DNA from: Orientallactaga sibirica
Taxonomy: Eukaryota; Chordata; Mammalia; Rodentia; Dipodidae
NCBI GenBank assembly: GCA_036365145.1
Contig: JAEOAD010000031.1
Location: forward strand, 8,528,001 to 8,592,000
Reading direction: 5' to 3'
Length of the DNA: 64,000 nt
Below the pieces are notes generated by a model, which was given only the letters and a program-made list of their open reading frames with translations, ran no database searches and had not been told where the DNA came from. A program made the position numbers and the translations under genes. Below are positions 11,346 through 22,974 of this stretch, one piece after another (the stretch's first letter is position 1; the number at the start of each line of letters is the position of its first letter).

Positions 11346-13045
11346 TTGCTGTTTGCTTTTTGTTGTACTCTTTTCCTTTGTCCCAGGCTAGATATTCTCT
11401 GCCTGAAGAAAGAAGAGAGAGTCACTGGCATAAGCATAAACTGGAGGGCAGTAAGACAGCTGAAGGACAAAGAACTAAGGTTAGACTATCACTTCAGCAT
11501 TTCCCAGCTTGCATCATGCAACAGCTGTAACTTACTGGGTCTTTGCAAGTAGTTTGGGGACAGGACAATTAGTAAAATTTTTATTGTATTCATTATATAG
11601 CTGAGATTCATACAGGTGAAATCACTAGCTCAGATCATATAGTTCCTTAAGAGACAGAGCTACAAGAGGGTAGGAAGCCAGAGGAAGGCCAGCAGGACCT
11701 GGGTAAAGAGGTACAGGTTGAATTCCTCACCCTGTGCCTCAGAGCCATGGGTGAAAATTTACTCCCACTCCAAGGTCTTCCAACCTGATATGTCTGGTGG
11801 GCATTTATACATTAATTCTATCACCACTAATAATGAAGGAACAAGGCATAATAACTTCCTCAAGGAATTTCTGACATCCAGCACTGTGATCACTACCTTG
11901 TGATTAGTTCAAGAGCCACCTCTGAGTCTGTGGGAAGGGTAATCCATTTGGATAGTCCGACAGGGCATGATCTGTTTCACAATGTTTCATCCTGTTCTAT
12001 AATATGAACCATCACTGTCCCAGAGCAGAGCGAGCAGCTTCAGATAAATGTCTGGCTCTTGTGTGGGTGGAACACGATAACTGGGAATGAGAACATGGAA
12101 TGCTTCCACATCCTAGAGGACAGTTAAAGTGATCTCTGTGCAAGGATGGTAACTCATTAAACAAGTGAGGGCTTTAAAGCAGGTTTGTGAAGATGAGGCA
12201 AGAAGAAAGATGTGAGTAAAGCATTCACTCTTGAAAGACAAACTGCCATAAACATGCTGTTTGATGGAGACTGTAAGCAATATTGTATTGAGGTAGGGGT
12301 TCTGTATTTGGGACTTGGATAAAGCAACAGAATAGATAACAGAATCCTGGCAGGAGGTAAAGAACTGCCTCGTAGGGAACAATGCCAAGCACAATATTAG
12401 CCAGAAGGTGTTATATTTTAGGCTGTCCTCAGTTATAACACCAAAAGAGTCAATAAGGTGGTGTGGTAGGGATGAGATTGTGGTAGGGATGATGCTTTTA
12501 GCCTTTTCTGTGGCAAGTGTCAGTACAAAAGTGAGGACGAGGAATTATTACAGTGAGCCAAAATTCCTGCTCTATCTAAGCCATGGGTAGGATTTCCCAT
12601 ATGTGCCTTGCAAAAGATTGTCAGGATAAGTTTGCTGAACTGCATTTTCACTGGGTGATTATGTAACTGCTCTTGATAACTGTAGAGCTGGGGCGAGGGT
12701 CCAGGTCTATGTAATGCCAAATTATTTCAATACTCTACTCCATTGTACTGCTTGATAATAAGGACCATGAATCTAAAGGTAAGATGACATGAACAACAAC
12801 TGTGGAGTGATGTGGAAAAAAAGAAGCAGGAAATCTAGGTGTTATGGAAGCAGGTGTGAATGAGTGGACAGATGGCATCCATTATGAATATTTTGACTTA
12901 ATAGAATCATCTTGTAAGTAATTAAGCTGCCTGGAACTACTCCAACAATCTGCATGCATGACTCATAGCCATTCCTTGGGTCACAGATATCAAAGAGGTG
13001 AGATGGAGGCTTAGGATGAATCAAGTCACCACATCTCACTTGCCT
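11346..13045. other. unique sequence with a faint MIR-like patch
   Basis: A weak MIR-like patch lies at about 11566-11680 (GCTGAGATTCATACAGGTG, then AGAGACAGAGCTACAAG). The rest is unique sequence with no exon recognised. Confidence 0.4.
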
Positions 13046-13120
13046 ATGGTCGGGCATGTAGCTCAGTGGTGGAATGGATGCTTAGTATGCACAAGTATGG
13101 CACTGGGTAAGAATCCAGTT
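13046..13120 (+). mobile_element. ID-like SINE, degenerate
   Basis: GTAGCTCAGTGGTGGAATGG is an A-box-like start, followed by a diverged B-box region. It is short and old. Confidence 0.6.
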
Positions 13121-13344
13121 ACAAATACTTATCCTGCCTGGGTTGAACATGGCCTAGGCAGGTTGCATGACTGACCAGCAGGATGTGTTCAATGGATACA
13201 ACCATCTGGTGTGCTACAGTATTATCTCCATCTTATAGATGATACTCACAACAGTAGTTATCTGAGCAGTAGAAACCAACCTGTTTAAATAGAAGCAGAT
13301 TTTAGTTCAGATTCATTCATATAATTGGGTCATTTAGCAATATG

Positions 13345-13478
13345 CCAGGGTCTCTCTCTAGCTCTCGCTTTCCTGGAATTCACTATGTATTCTCAAGTTG
13401 GCCTCGAACTCTCAGTGATTCTCCTACCTTTGCCTCCCGAGTGCTGGGATTAAAGACATGCATCATCATACCCAGCTC
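13345..13478 (-). mobile_element. B1 SINE, 3'-shortened
   Basis: Antisense B1: GTATTCTCAAGTTGGCCTCG, GCCTCCCGAGTGCTGGGATT, ending in CCCAGCTC. The A-tail side is missing or decayed. No target-site duplication is clear. Confidence 0.85.
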
Positions 13479-13649
13479 AGAAGTATCTATTTTCAACAAT
13501 ACAAGAAAACATGTATGTCTTCACAATAGAAGAAAACTGGTTTTGATTCTGATAGGCCATCAAAGGCATGGGACACAACTAACTCAATAAGCACCTAAAA
13601 TAGGTATGTTCATAAAAGCGATAACACTTTATCCCCAGAAAAACACTGC

Positions 13650-13973
13650 GTTGCAGTTTCCTCCTCGTTTCTAGAGCAAAATACACTACCAGAAGCAGCT
13701 TATAGGAGTAAAGGGTTTATTTCAATTTAATGTTTCTGAGGGGAAGCTTTATCACAGTGGGGGAAACACAGCAAGAACCAATAGGGGGCCATCGCACTGT
13801 GTCGTATCATCTGGGTGGATGTAGTCTAAATACTGGGCTTAGAGCTGGGTTAACAAACCTCAAGGTCTTCCAGACTCCACCTCTCAGATTGTCACCATCT
13901 GGGGATTCAGGAGAAAGCTTACCACAAATACTTGAGGCTGTGGAGGACACTTCACGTTCAAACTACCACACAC
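13650..13973 (+). mobile_element. MaLR/RMER-type interspersed repeat, copy 2
   Basis: GCAGTTTCCTCCTCGTTTCT, then CCAGAAGCAGCTTATAGGAG and GGGTTTATTTCA, ending GTTCAAACTACCACACA. It has the same order as copies 1 and 3 but is shorter in the middle. Confidence 0.55.
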
Positions 13974-13981
13974 TGCCTTAG

Positions 13982-14110
13982 AGATTATCAATCATGCTTA
14001 TTATTTGGATAAGGAAACCAAGGCTTGTTCTTTTAAGCATCATCTCCATGTTCAAACCATGAGGAAGCTAGCAAATAGTGACCCCAGCTCTGCTTCCTGA
14101 CATTGGAGAT
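13982..14110 (+). mobile_element. MIR-like fragment
   Basis: GATAAGGAAACCAAGGCTTG resembles the MIR core GATGAGGAAACTGAGGC, with AGCTAGCAAATAGTGACCCC downstream where MIR has AGCTAGTAAGTGGCAG. Confidence 0.5.
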
Positions 14111-14194
14111 ACAGTACCAGCTGTGAGAGGCAGTGGTTCCCTGAGTCTGGACTGTAGAGTCATTGATGAGTTGTATAAAAAACCTGATAATGAC

Positions 14195-14277
14195 AGGGTG
14201 GGTTTGGAGCACAGCACTCCCCTAACATGGGTGAGGCCCTGGGTTCAATCCCTAGTAACCATCCCCCTCAAAAACTG
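14195..14277 (+). mobile_element. ID-like SINE, degenerate
   Basis: GGTTTGGAGCACAGCACTCC and CCTGGGTTCAATCCCTAGTA give a recognisable B box with a shortened A-box half and an A-rich end. Confidence 0.6.
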
Positions 14278-14557
14278 AAGAATCAATTATAAACATAATG
14301 AAAGTTCTCCTATTTTTTCCTGATTTTTATATTTGTTCTCATTAATTTATGATTTTATTAAGTTTTTTTACTTATTTGATGATGTACTTTTCATTCTTAG
14401 CTTATCACTATACTAAAATAAACTCTTCTCTGTGTTCCTTGTGTTAGTCTTCAAGACTCCAGTCATCAATAATTTCTGGGCTGAGTTTCCTCAAAGGCTG
14501 GTGGAACCCATGATATTATCCTTCTACTGCTATCTGAAACCTTTTCTTGCCACCTCT

Positions 14558-15090
14558 TGATACAGGAATTTTGGGTTCCTTGTATGTCCAGGTACCAATA
14601 GTTTGGGGGTGTTCCTGGATCCTTGTCCCATGAATTTAAAGGATAAAATCCACAGGCTAGTGGATAAGGTTCAGAAAGATTTTATTACACTTTAAAGCTT
14701 CAGGAGGATGAAAAGAATGGGGCTTAAGCCTAGAACCTAAGAGAAGGTGGAGCTCTTGCCCAAGGGATGCAAGAGGGGGTTTGATAAAGCCTACCTCCAG
14801 CCTCCAGTCTGGGATTTTTATGGGGAGTGGCTACGTGAGGAAGACCAGGTTGGAAGGTTACTATGGAAAAAGCCCAAATTGTACAAGTTTTCCAGTAATC
14901 TTAGGTAAGGGTCAGAGTTTCTGCCCTCTAGGAAGGGTGCAAGCTGAATCTTGAAACCTTTTCTGGAGGGTGTAACACGCAGGTTTCTGCAAGCTCAGTG
15001 ACAGTTCCTGCTTTTAGTCAAGGAATAAAACACCATTCATTTTAGGGGTTCTGTTACCCTGACTGCCTAGCCAATTTCTGTCTCTTATCA
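14558..15090 (-). mobile_element. endogenous retroviral LTR, antisense
   Basis: Read on the minus strand, an AC/GC-mixed U3 leads to CCCCATAAAAATCCC (TATA-like), then GTGTAATAAAATCTTTCTG (polyadenylation signal), then a U5-like end. The outer bases (TGATAC at 14558) fit a TG...CA element, but I found no convincing target-site duplication, so the edges are approximate. No retroviral genes are adjacent, so it is a solo LTR. A class I (gamma-like) LTR is possible. Confidence 0.65.
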
Positions 15091-15499
15091 CTGTGACTCT
15101 AATAAGAGATAATTTCCAGTTTAAATTCTAATAATCAATAGAAGGCATGTTGTTTGTTCATATGTTCTTACAACTCGTTATGAAAATAGTACTAAGGTAG
15201 TAATAAATATTACTAAAAGGTATAGTAAACTATAGAATATTAAATGTATAAATATTTATTTTAAAAATTATAAATATACTTTAAATCTTACTAAATACTA
15301 AAATGTATAATATAATATTACTAAAATTATAAAGATGACTAACTTGTCCAAAGTATGTATATTTATAAAGTAATTTCATATATCATGTGGCAACTAAGTG
15401 GGTTCTGATGTATAGTTAGGGATAGTTTGCACACCTGTCAAAGAAACATTAAATTTTTCCTAAAGTCTCTTTTTGTAGTTCATTTAAAATTTTTATATC
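15091..15499. other. AT-rich stretch, no gene seen
   Basis: Strongly AT-rich between about 15170 and 15345, with repeated TACTAAA and TATAAATAT words. No gene was found. Confidence 0.6.
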
Positions 15500-15706
15500 C
15501 AGATTTATTTATTTATTTATTTATGAGAGAGAGAACAGAGTGAAATAGGTAAATACAGAGAAAATGGGCATGCCACAGGCTCCAGCCTCTGCAAACAAAC
15601 TCCAAATGCATGCACCACCTTGTGCATCTGGCTTACATGGATTCTGGGGAATCAGATCTGGATCCTTAGGCTTTTCAAGCAGGTGCCTAAGCCATCTCTC
15701 CAGTGC
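15500..15706 (-). mobile_element. tRNA-derived SINE, short form
   Basis: Antisense: (TTTA)n tail at 15503-15524, body TGCATCTGGCTTACATGG, head CCTAAGCCATCTCTCCAGTG. A clear target-site duplication was not found. Confidence 0.88.
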
Positions 15707-16632
15707 AGGACTCATTTTATAGTAAGATAAATATACTGTATAGTAGAAAAAGTAAGAGCCTTTAGTGATTAATCCATTATGGGTATTTTCAATTTATATC
15801 CAGAAAATTAAATGAAACAGACAAACATAGCTTGCGGTTCATATTAGGTGCTAGTGGGAGATATGAAGATGAAAAAGCCATGCCAGTGCCCACGAGGGCT
15901 GTCTTCTGGGAGAGATAAAACTTACACTTCTGGAAAAAAATAATTATCAATGATTTGAATGATGGTGCTGGGCTGGTATGGATGATATGTCTCAGGGGAA
16001 CTTAGCAAATTGATTGATAGGTACAGATGTTCAGGGGAGAAAACATGATTGAGTGTCATTATACCACATAGTGAAGGAGGCTTTACTGCAGAGGTAGGTT
16101 TCCAGTGTGGGCACTAAAGGTCCCAAATCGTCTCCTTCCTCTGCTGGGCTTGGGCAGGCTGCAGTTCTTATTTATTTCATCACTCCTTTCCAAGCCTTGC
16201 TTGTTCTTCTGTTAGATGGGGAGAATCTGGGGGAGAGGAAAACGAGACAACTGGCACGTAGCACAGTGCTGCTCCACAGTAAGATCCATAGTGTTCCCTG
16301 GCCTTATTTGCCTCATTGCTCCATCTTCAGGTATTGCCATAGGTAGCAGGAAAATAGGAATAAAAGTTCCACAGATTCCCCCAAAGACATACTACATGTG
16401 CCTATTTGTGTTGGATGGTTACACTTGGGCTTCTGTTTTCTGTAATTTGAAAAGACTTTGAACAGAGAAATGGGGTGACTGAAGGACACTGTCTGGGCAG
16501 TACACTGGCTACATGTAGTGGCTTGTTTTCCAGGAAGGAAGGAGCACTGCCTGGGCAGCTGAGGAATAAGAAACTGAGAGATTGACACCTGAAGAATGCC
16601 AGGCTTCTGCTCCTGCCTGGGTCCACCGATTA
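15707..16632. other. unique sequence, no gene seen
   Basis: No repeat family was recognised. A long minus-strand open frame at 16313-16753 runs into the repeat to the right and has no protein signature. Confidence 0.5.
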
Positions 16633-16965
16633 CAGCATGTGTTTGTGCATGCATGTGTGTGTGGGTGTGTGTAGGGGGTGCATGTGCACATACTTGTACA
16701 TGCATGTGCAGGACAGAGGAAGATTCCAGGTTTTTTTCTGTATTGTTTTCCACCTTATTTTTTGAGACGTAGTCTCTCTGAAACCAGAGCTCTTTAACTC
16801 AGCTAGACCAGTTAGCTAGCATGCTCTGCAGATCCTCCAGGCTCCCCTCCCTAGTGTTGGGATTGCAGACACATGCCACCATGCCTGGCATCTTATGTAG
16901 GTGCTATGGATCTGAACTCATGCTTGCGTAGCAAACACTTTACCCACTGAACTATCTTCTCACAT
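16633..16965 (-). mobile_element. B4/RSINE1-type SINE, uninterrupted
   Basis: A TG-rich start (16633-16710), then CCACCTTATTTTTTGAGACG (the A-rich linker), the B1-like half, GACACATGCCACCATGCCTG, and CAAACACTTTACCCACTGAA at the end. It is the intact reference for the split copies at 2869 and 51060. Confidence 0.78.
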
Positions 16966-17895
16966 CTGCCGTGGACTGCTTTTGACAGGGCCTTACACAA
17001 TATGGCAACTAGGGGATCATGATCTCCACTGATTAGAACTCTTCTAACTATGCCTGACATGACTGGTGCAATGAAAGGGGCCTTTTGACTTCCATTCATA
17101 GCCAAATACTGTGTGACCTCTGAATTTTAAATACCACAGGAAGACGTGTTGGCATCCAGTGGATGGAGAGCTTGATGTAATGTGAGGCCTTACAGATGCT
17201 GTGTGTGTTGGGGGCGGGGTGCAATTCTTACTGGCAGAAGTGAGTGCAACAGGGTATGCCTATATTAAGGAGTGTGTTCTGGGATGCCTAAGACCAGTGG
17301 AAAGATTTGTATAATTATAGCTCCATTTGATCCCACAAGTAGATGATGGGTGGGGAAAGTCATATCATTGTCCTACAGTGGAATGTATTAAAACCCAGGC
17401 AAACTCCAGCCACCCCTGTACAGTCCCTACATGCATCACATACATCCATGCACATGTATGTTACTGTGTGTCCACGTCATGAAGCATGGGGAAGGTGGAT
17501 TTATAGGCCCTTTAGGAGACAGTCCCCAATTGCCAGATGGGGAGAACAGTAAATACGTTGTGTCTAGGAAGGAGAAAATTGCTAAACTATATTTGGTTTG
17601 AAAAATCTTTAGTAATTTCAAAACAGGTTGTAGAAGGCATAAGCTATTCTAATGATAATGAAATGCAGAAGTTTCTTTCCTCCTCTGTACTTAATTTTTT
17701 GAGTTTTTTGTAGAAATAATACATTCTTGTTATAAATAATCTAAAAATACAGAAGTTATAGAATTAAATGTTACACATCATCATAAATTCCAAGAAATAA
17801 AATTTTGATGTGTCCTTTCATGCATATATATAACTCTATTTAATATTTTATGATGCTATATTATTATGTAATCTGGTTCCTCCCTACTTTACATG
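16966..17895. other. unique sequence, no gene seen
   Basis: No repeat family or exon was recognised. The right third is AT-rich. Confidence 0.5.
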
Positions 17896-17901
17896 AAAGG
17901 G

Positions 17902-18508
17902 TACTACCTCAGGTCTTCGTGAGTGGTTCCTGGTCGTCCTGGGGCTGTGGCGTCTTGGTGTCCCAGGGGCATCCAGGCAATGGTGGAGCAGAGTTGTGAG
18001 CAGCCATGAGTATAACGGGAAGAAACACCCAGGAGACAGCTTCAGAGAACAGCTTGTTTATTTGCCAGAGGAATAGGTTAATAAGTGTTTGTGAAAGAGC
18101 AGGAAGAGGTGTGGGTAGGTACGGGTCATAAGGGGATTGGTCAGTTCAAAGAATCTGCTGATGCCTAATTAGCATTTAGTGATATCATGGGTGAGTAGGG
18201 AAGGGTCATGCAGTCTAAGTAGTGGTGGGAAAAGGTATAGGGAACAGGTCATAGGGGTATTGGCTGTGCGAAGACTGCTGGCTGATACCTTATTAACATA
18301 TAGTGATATAAGCAGACAAAGGTCACAAGGCTCTGGGGAAAATGAAACGTAAGTCTTATCAGGATGACCAGGTGCTCCGGGTTGTGGGGAGGGAGAGGCC
18401 TCATCCTGCCGGTCTTGAGATTGTCGGGGATCACTGCAACCTCAGGGTCCGGGGCCTGACAGTTCAGGCCTGACAGTTCAGCCTGGGGGCCTTCAACAGT
18501 GCCCTACA
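17902..18508 (-). mobile_element. solo LTR, long variant with duplicated U3
   Basis: On the minus strand it starts TGTAGGGCACTGTTGAAGGC and closely matches the LTR at 31234-31695. The polyadenylation signal (GCAAATAAACAAGC) and U5 are shared. The flanks AAAGGG (17896-17901) and AAAGGA (18509-18514) form an imperfect 6-bp duplication, as expected for class II (ERVK-type) integrations. The outer 3' end (TA rather than CA) is less sure. No internal retroviral genes are present. Confidence 0.8.
18101..18332 (-). repeat. tandem duplication within LTR U3
   Basis: Two diverged units offset by about 123 bp. GGTCATAAGGGGATTGG at 18124 matches GGTCATAGGGGTATTGG at 18247, and CATTTAGTGATATCA matches CATATAGTGATATAA. 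The related LTR at 31234 has only one unit. Confidence 0.8.
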
Positions 18509-18604
18509 AAAGGATATTTTACATTTTATAAATATAAATTCACAATATTCTAAACATATTTTCCATTCTCTTTCAATATACTATTACACTCCATCCAGTC
18601 ATAT

Positions 18605-19040
18605 CTTTTTTAACTTTTTTATTGACAGCTTCTATTATTATAGACAATAAACCATGATAATTCCCTCCCCACTTCCATGTTTCCCCCTCACAAATTCCAT
18701 AGTTTATCATATCCCCTTCCCCTCTCAATTAGTCTCTCTTTTATTTTGATGTCATCATCTTTTCCTATTATGAGGGCCTTATGTATGTAGTGGCAGGCAC
18801 TGTGAGGTCATGGATATCCAGGCCATTTTGTGTCTTAAAGATTGCATTTTAAGCAATCTTACACTTCCTTTGGCTCTTACTTTCTTTTCACCACCTCATC
18901 TGCAAAAAAGACCCCTGAGCCTTGGAAGTTGTGATAGTGATGTCTTGGTGCTGAACACTCCACTATCACTTTTTCTCAGAGCTATGGTACCTTTTGAGTC
19001 TGCCCAGTGGTCAACACCATCTGTAATAAAACATTTAGTT
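18605..19040 (-). mobile_element. 5'-truncated L1, 3' UTR only (type Y)
   Basis: Antisense L1 3' end: TTTTTTATTGACAGCTTCTA, then the pyrimidine-rich CCCTCCCC region and GAGGTCATGGATATCCAGGC. It is flanked by AGTCATAT at 18597-18604 and 19041-19048. The same 3' end recurs at 40213, 40458 and, more diverged, 22975. About 436 bp and non-coding. Confidence 0.8.
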
Positions 19041-19066
19041 AGTCATATAAGATTTTAAAAAAATTA

Positions 19067-19260
19067 TAGGCTGGGAGATTGCTCAGTGGTTAGAAGTAAT
19101 TACCTATAAATCCTACCAGCCTGAGCTCTATTCCCCCCTCACAAACCCAGATTCACAAAATGGCCCATGCATATGGAATTTGTTTGCAGTGGCAAGAGAC
19201 CTTGGTTTACACATACTCTCTCTCTCCTCACAAGTATATTTAAAAACTTTAAAAAAGATT
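19067..19260 (+). mobile_element. tRNA-derived SINE, short form, degenerate
   Basis: GGCTGGGAGATTGCTCAGTG head, GGAATTTGTTTGCAGTGGC body and CTCTCTCTC tail remain recognisable despite many substitutions. It is older than most copies here. Confidence 0.75.
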
Positions 19261-19572
19261 TAAAATATGAAGTGACCATCATTGAGGAAGTTTTGACTCC
19301 TGTTTGGTTGTTATGTTATAGTCCTAGAGGTAGGGCTGCTGAGTCCAGGGGGATATTAACTACTCAGTCAGGCCTTTGATATGAAGCAATGTTTTCAATC
19401 TGTTCCCTGCAGAACTTCAAAAGGACTATATGGGGCCCAGCACCCACCTCAAGGTCAGAAAACCGAAGAAGTCAAAGTCCCTGTCCTTGCTCTGTCTCAA
19501 CCAAAATAGCTTCAACTTGATCAGTTTCATAGGTGGGGCTGCATAAGAGAACTAATTGAAACAGTTCCTTAG
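19261..19572. other. unique sequence, no gene seen
   Basis: No repeat or exon was recognised. Confidence 0.5.
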
Positions 19573-19716
19573 CTGTGCCTGGTGAAGCAGGTCTATGATT
19601 CCCCACTAGTCAGGAAGCTGAGGCAGGAGGATCAAGAGTTGAAGATCTTTCTGGGCTATAAAGTGAGTTCAAGGTCAGCTTGGACAACTTAGTGAGACAT
19701 TGCCTCAAAAAAAAAA
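19573..19716 (+). mobile_element. B1-like (proto-B1) SINE
   Basis: GCTGAGGCAGGAGGATCAAG and GTGAGACATTGCCTCAAAAA are the sense landmarks of a 7SL-derived SINE. The first segment (CTGTGCCTGGTGAAGCAGGT) is diverged. Confidence 0.75.
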
Positions 19717-19797
19717 GTATCAAAAGGAGTATAGCATTTTGTCCATGTGGGTGAGAATCTACGTTCAACATCCACAAAGTATCATAGAAAGAAAGGG

Positions 19798-19819
19798 AAA
19801 AAAAAAAAAAAAAAAAAAA
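19798..19819. repeat. poly(A) run
   Basis: 22 A residues following GAAAGGG. No retroposed body immediately upstream is recognisable. Confidence 0.8.
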
Positions 19820-20243
19820 GAAACAAACAAAAGGACACGAGGAATTTCTTGCTTCAGAAACATAATTATAGAGTTTGAAAACCACAGGTAGATTTGCCTT
19901 ACAAATGATGATTAGGTGGTGACACAAGTTGGCTGACTTACATGCTTGTTTCCATCTGTGTGTCCTTGATTTTCCAGTGACCCTGGGAAAACATGGTCCT
20001 AATTATCATAATAATGGTGATGATTTTCATGGAGATAAAAGGCCAAAATTAGACCATCTTTAATCAGGGGCTGAAGAAATGCCTATGAAGCAAAGGAAGG
20101 CCTGAAGGAGCATGCAAGCAAATGACTGGATATTTCAATATTCCCAACTAAATGCTGACACCCTGCTCCAATCAGTGGGACAAAGGGCAATCACTCATCC
20201 TGCCTCACTCCTGTCTTTCCATTGTCTTCCTCATTCATACAGC

Positions 20244-20248
<5 letters not shown>
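19820..20248. other. unique sequence, no gene seen
   Basis: No repeat or exon was recognised. Confidence 0.5.

Positions 20249-20288
<40 letters not shown>
20249..20288. repeat. (CA)n microsatellite
   Basis: About 20 perfect CA units. Confidence 0.95.
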
Positions 20289-20292
<4 letters not shown>

Positions 20293-20519
20293 ATACAAAA
20301 AACTGGTCTATCCCTCTTAGGGCCAATGGTCCACCATGTTCAAGGCCTACCTTTACCCCTAACAAACTCCAGTATATCCTGTCCAGGAAGCCAGACCTAT
20401 TGCCCAGCCCAACCAGCCCTACCTGGAGGGTCTCAGTGGGTCCTCAGTGGCCCTGGCCTTTGGAGAAAGAATGGCTTTCAGAACTTTAGTCAAAGTGAGA
20501 GAACAAGCGCTCTGCCTAA

Positions 20520-20960
20520 CTAGTCAATTTTCCTAATGAGCTATTAGGAGCTGTTTTTGTGCTGAACACTCTGCCCTCATTATTACTCTGCTTCCCCAGA
20601 AGCAAAGAGCTCTCTGCCCATTGTAATGAGCAGAACGCTGGAGTGAAACACAGTTTTAATGAGTTACAGCATGGATATAAAGTGGAACAATTTGCATCTG
20701 AGAGCACCTCAAAGTGAGGCAAAGGCCAGTGGGTACATTTGCATCCGTGGAGGATCCACGCTGGAAGAAAGCAAGCAAACTTCGCTATGCACTGAGTCCT
20801 GGCTGACAGGTATTAGGATGAAAGAGTGGCCGAGTTCCTTCTGGTTACTAGGGGAGAAATTCCTCGTGGCCTCCCGAAGTAAAAACGGTTTAGAGTCCTG
20901 GCGGTACTGGTGCTGACTCCCAATATGCAATTTCAGCCCTTCACCTGGAGCATGCTGGGA
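20520..20960. promoter_or_regulatory. candidate conserved non-coding element
   Basis: Repeat-free block with clustered homeodomain-type cores in one context: CTAATGAGCTATTAG (near-palindrome) at 20533, TGTAATGAGCAG at 20624 and TTTAATGAGTTAC at 20656. Base composition is balanced and unlike the AT-rich surroundings. This is inference from motif clustering only. Conservation cannot be tested here. Confidence 0.25.
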
Positions 20961-21584
20961 ATAAGGCAAACAAACAAGAAGGCAAGGCTTGTCATCAGGA
21001 CACAGGTGTGACTATAGACTAAATGGAGATGACTAGTTGCATGCTGTATCTACCTTATGCTCCTTATAAAAGCTGATTATTAAGGCTTTAGGTATTCACC
21101 AAAGTGTTTGTTAAATGTCATTATTAACAATTAAAATACATGAATACAATTAAATATATACAAATGAAAATAGATATACTAAACTCACCATTTTCAGTAC
21201 CCTGTCACAGTTTTCTATTGTTCTCTTATGGTGATGTGTGTATGTGGTATCTGTAAGGTATACAGGACTACATAATGGCATGTTACTATGTATCTCTGGT
21301 CAACCTAATTCAATGATGATATGTTGGTAGCTTGAAACGGGTCATGGTTAGAGCATTTGTACTTGGAAAAACAGCAAATGTTACAAGTTAGGGCTTGACT
21401 TACCATTTTGTGGATTGTCTATTTAGACTCCAAAAATAGTGAGACATGTGAAAAATGAAAATTCTAAGTAGCAGAGGGTTACGCCTTTTAGTTATCTTTT
21501 ATCAGGGTTAGCACACATATAGTTCACAACTTTTAACTTTGTGATGATTATTTAAGGGAAAGAGGAAGGTAATATTTTCCAATG
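20961..21584. other. unique sequence, no gene seen
   Basis: No repeat family or exon was recognised. Confidence 0.5.
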
Positions 21585-22125
21585 ATGGCTGAAATAGTAT
21601 TGCCCTCTCCACATGTTATAGAACTTCCCCATTCTCCATTAGGAGATAGGGGCTAATTTCTTTGCCCTTGAATTTGGGCAGACTTATAGCTTGCTTTTAG
21701 CCAGCAAAATACACTATAAAATATGACTTCTGATCTGACATGGATTCTAGCTCATTGGCAAGGACACTTACCTTTGGAACTCCAAACTCTATAAAGGGAA
21801 TACTACACTGAGGCCAAGTGCTGTAAGAATGCCGAGGGACCAGAGGGCTTGTGGTGATGCCCCTGTCATTGGCCCTAAATTTTGAGTCCTTCAAATGCAG
21901 GCTTAAGATGTATGAGTAACCAGCTCTCAGCAACCAGTCACTTTTAGCCTATTATCTTCCAAGGAAAGGTCCTGGACACTGTAGGCAGAGTCCATCAGCT
22001 ATCTCTGTTCTTTCCAAGTTATTGACTTATATACCAAATACACACGTGTAACCAAACTGCTATTCTATGACATTAAGTTCAACGTGACTTCAGACATAGT
22101 TAAAGCTATTAGAATCAGAATTATT
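21585..22125 (+). mobile_element. MLT1-like ancient MaLR LTR
   Basis: TGCCCTTGAATTTGGGCAGA, CTTATAGCTTGCTTTTAGCC and GCCAGCAAAATACACTATAA follow the MLT1 order (CTTTGAATCTGGGCAGGC, TGACTGCTT, ACCAATAGAATA). The 3' part is more diverged. It is ancient, with no duplications visible. Confidence 0.5.
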
Positions 22126-22974
22126 GCCAACAATTTTTTATAGAAAAGAAAAATGAATCATGAAGGGATGACCATCTTGTGTGGCCCCATATCTAGCCAT
22201 TGTCAATTGATGTTCACACAATGGCTCTCCAAATGGAAATTCATGTTCTTTGTGCCACGCTATATTTTCCTGCTCATTGGAGGAATGAAGACAGTTGCTC
22301 TATTACTAAATGGTCTTGGCAAGACAGGCAGGGGAAGGAGAAGAGGAAAGGAGCCAGCTGTCATAGAGAATCCTGAAGATGGTGGGGCTCTTGGTAGAAG
22401 CATTTGGCCATTGAGAAAGGAGAAGCTGACAGTGTAGAGTTGTGGGAGCTGTGTTATGCCTCTGAAATTAATTACTTCTCCTCTTAGAACAACAAAGATA
22501 AAAAAAGTAAGAATTATGTCGACCCTCGTGTTTTAGAGTTTGCAGCTGTTTCTGTTATGGAAACCACACACATCTGCCTGGGGATAGAACTGATGAGTCT
22601 CTCTGACAGGATCTCCTGAAGTTCTAAGTCTTTGAGATCTAGGTTCAGTCTGAGGACGTACATTGCCCGTTGCCTCCCTGGCACCAGGAGACAGCAGACT
22701 GCACGTTCTTCCCTGGGGGTTCCTGGAGACCATGGAGCTGTCACAGTTCTTTGATCGTGGGCTGCAGCAGCCGTGAAGGGCAGGTGGAAAGCTATTCCAC
22801 GATGGGCTCTAGAGATTTCCCTCTCTGAGATGGTGGGTGGTGCTGACAGGCCTTCTTTGCTTCTTTCTTTGGGCACCATGCCCATATTACTCACTTTGTT
22901 TGCAATCTTAGTTACTATAATATCAATAGCAATCATTTTCATTATCATACAAGCAGCTAATATAATTTTATTTT
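22126..22974. other. unique sequence with a GC-richer core
   Basis: The segment 22550-22870 is GC-richer than its surroundings. A minus-strand open frame of 144 codons (22514-22948) has no recognised domain and I do not call it a gene. Confidence 0.5.

Noticed and set aside
16313..16753. Minus-strand open frame of 146 codons
   Set aside because: Its middle is translated TG repeat (His/Thr-rich) from a SINE. No family signature outside it.
20112..20523. Overlapping plus-strand open frames of about 125 codons
   Set aside because: Both are held open by a CA microsatellite (His/Thr repeats). Not coding-like elsewhere.
22514..22948. Minus-strand open frame of 144 codons
   Set aside because: No domain, signal peptide or family signature; it runs from AT-rich repeat-adjacent sequence into a GC-richer block. 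A chance frame is more likely.
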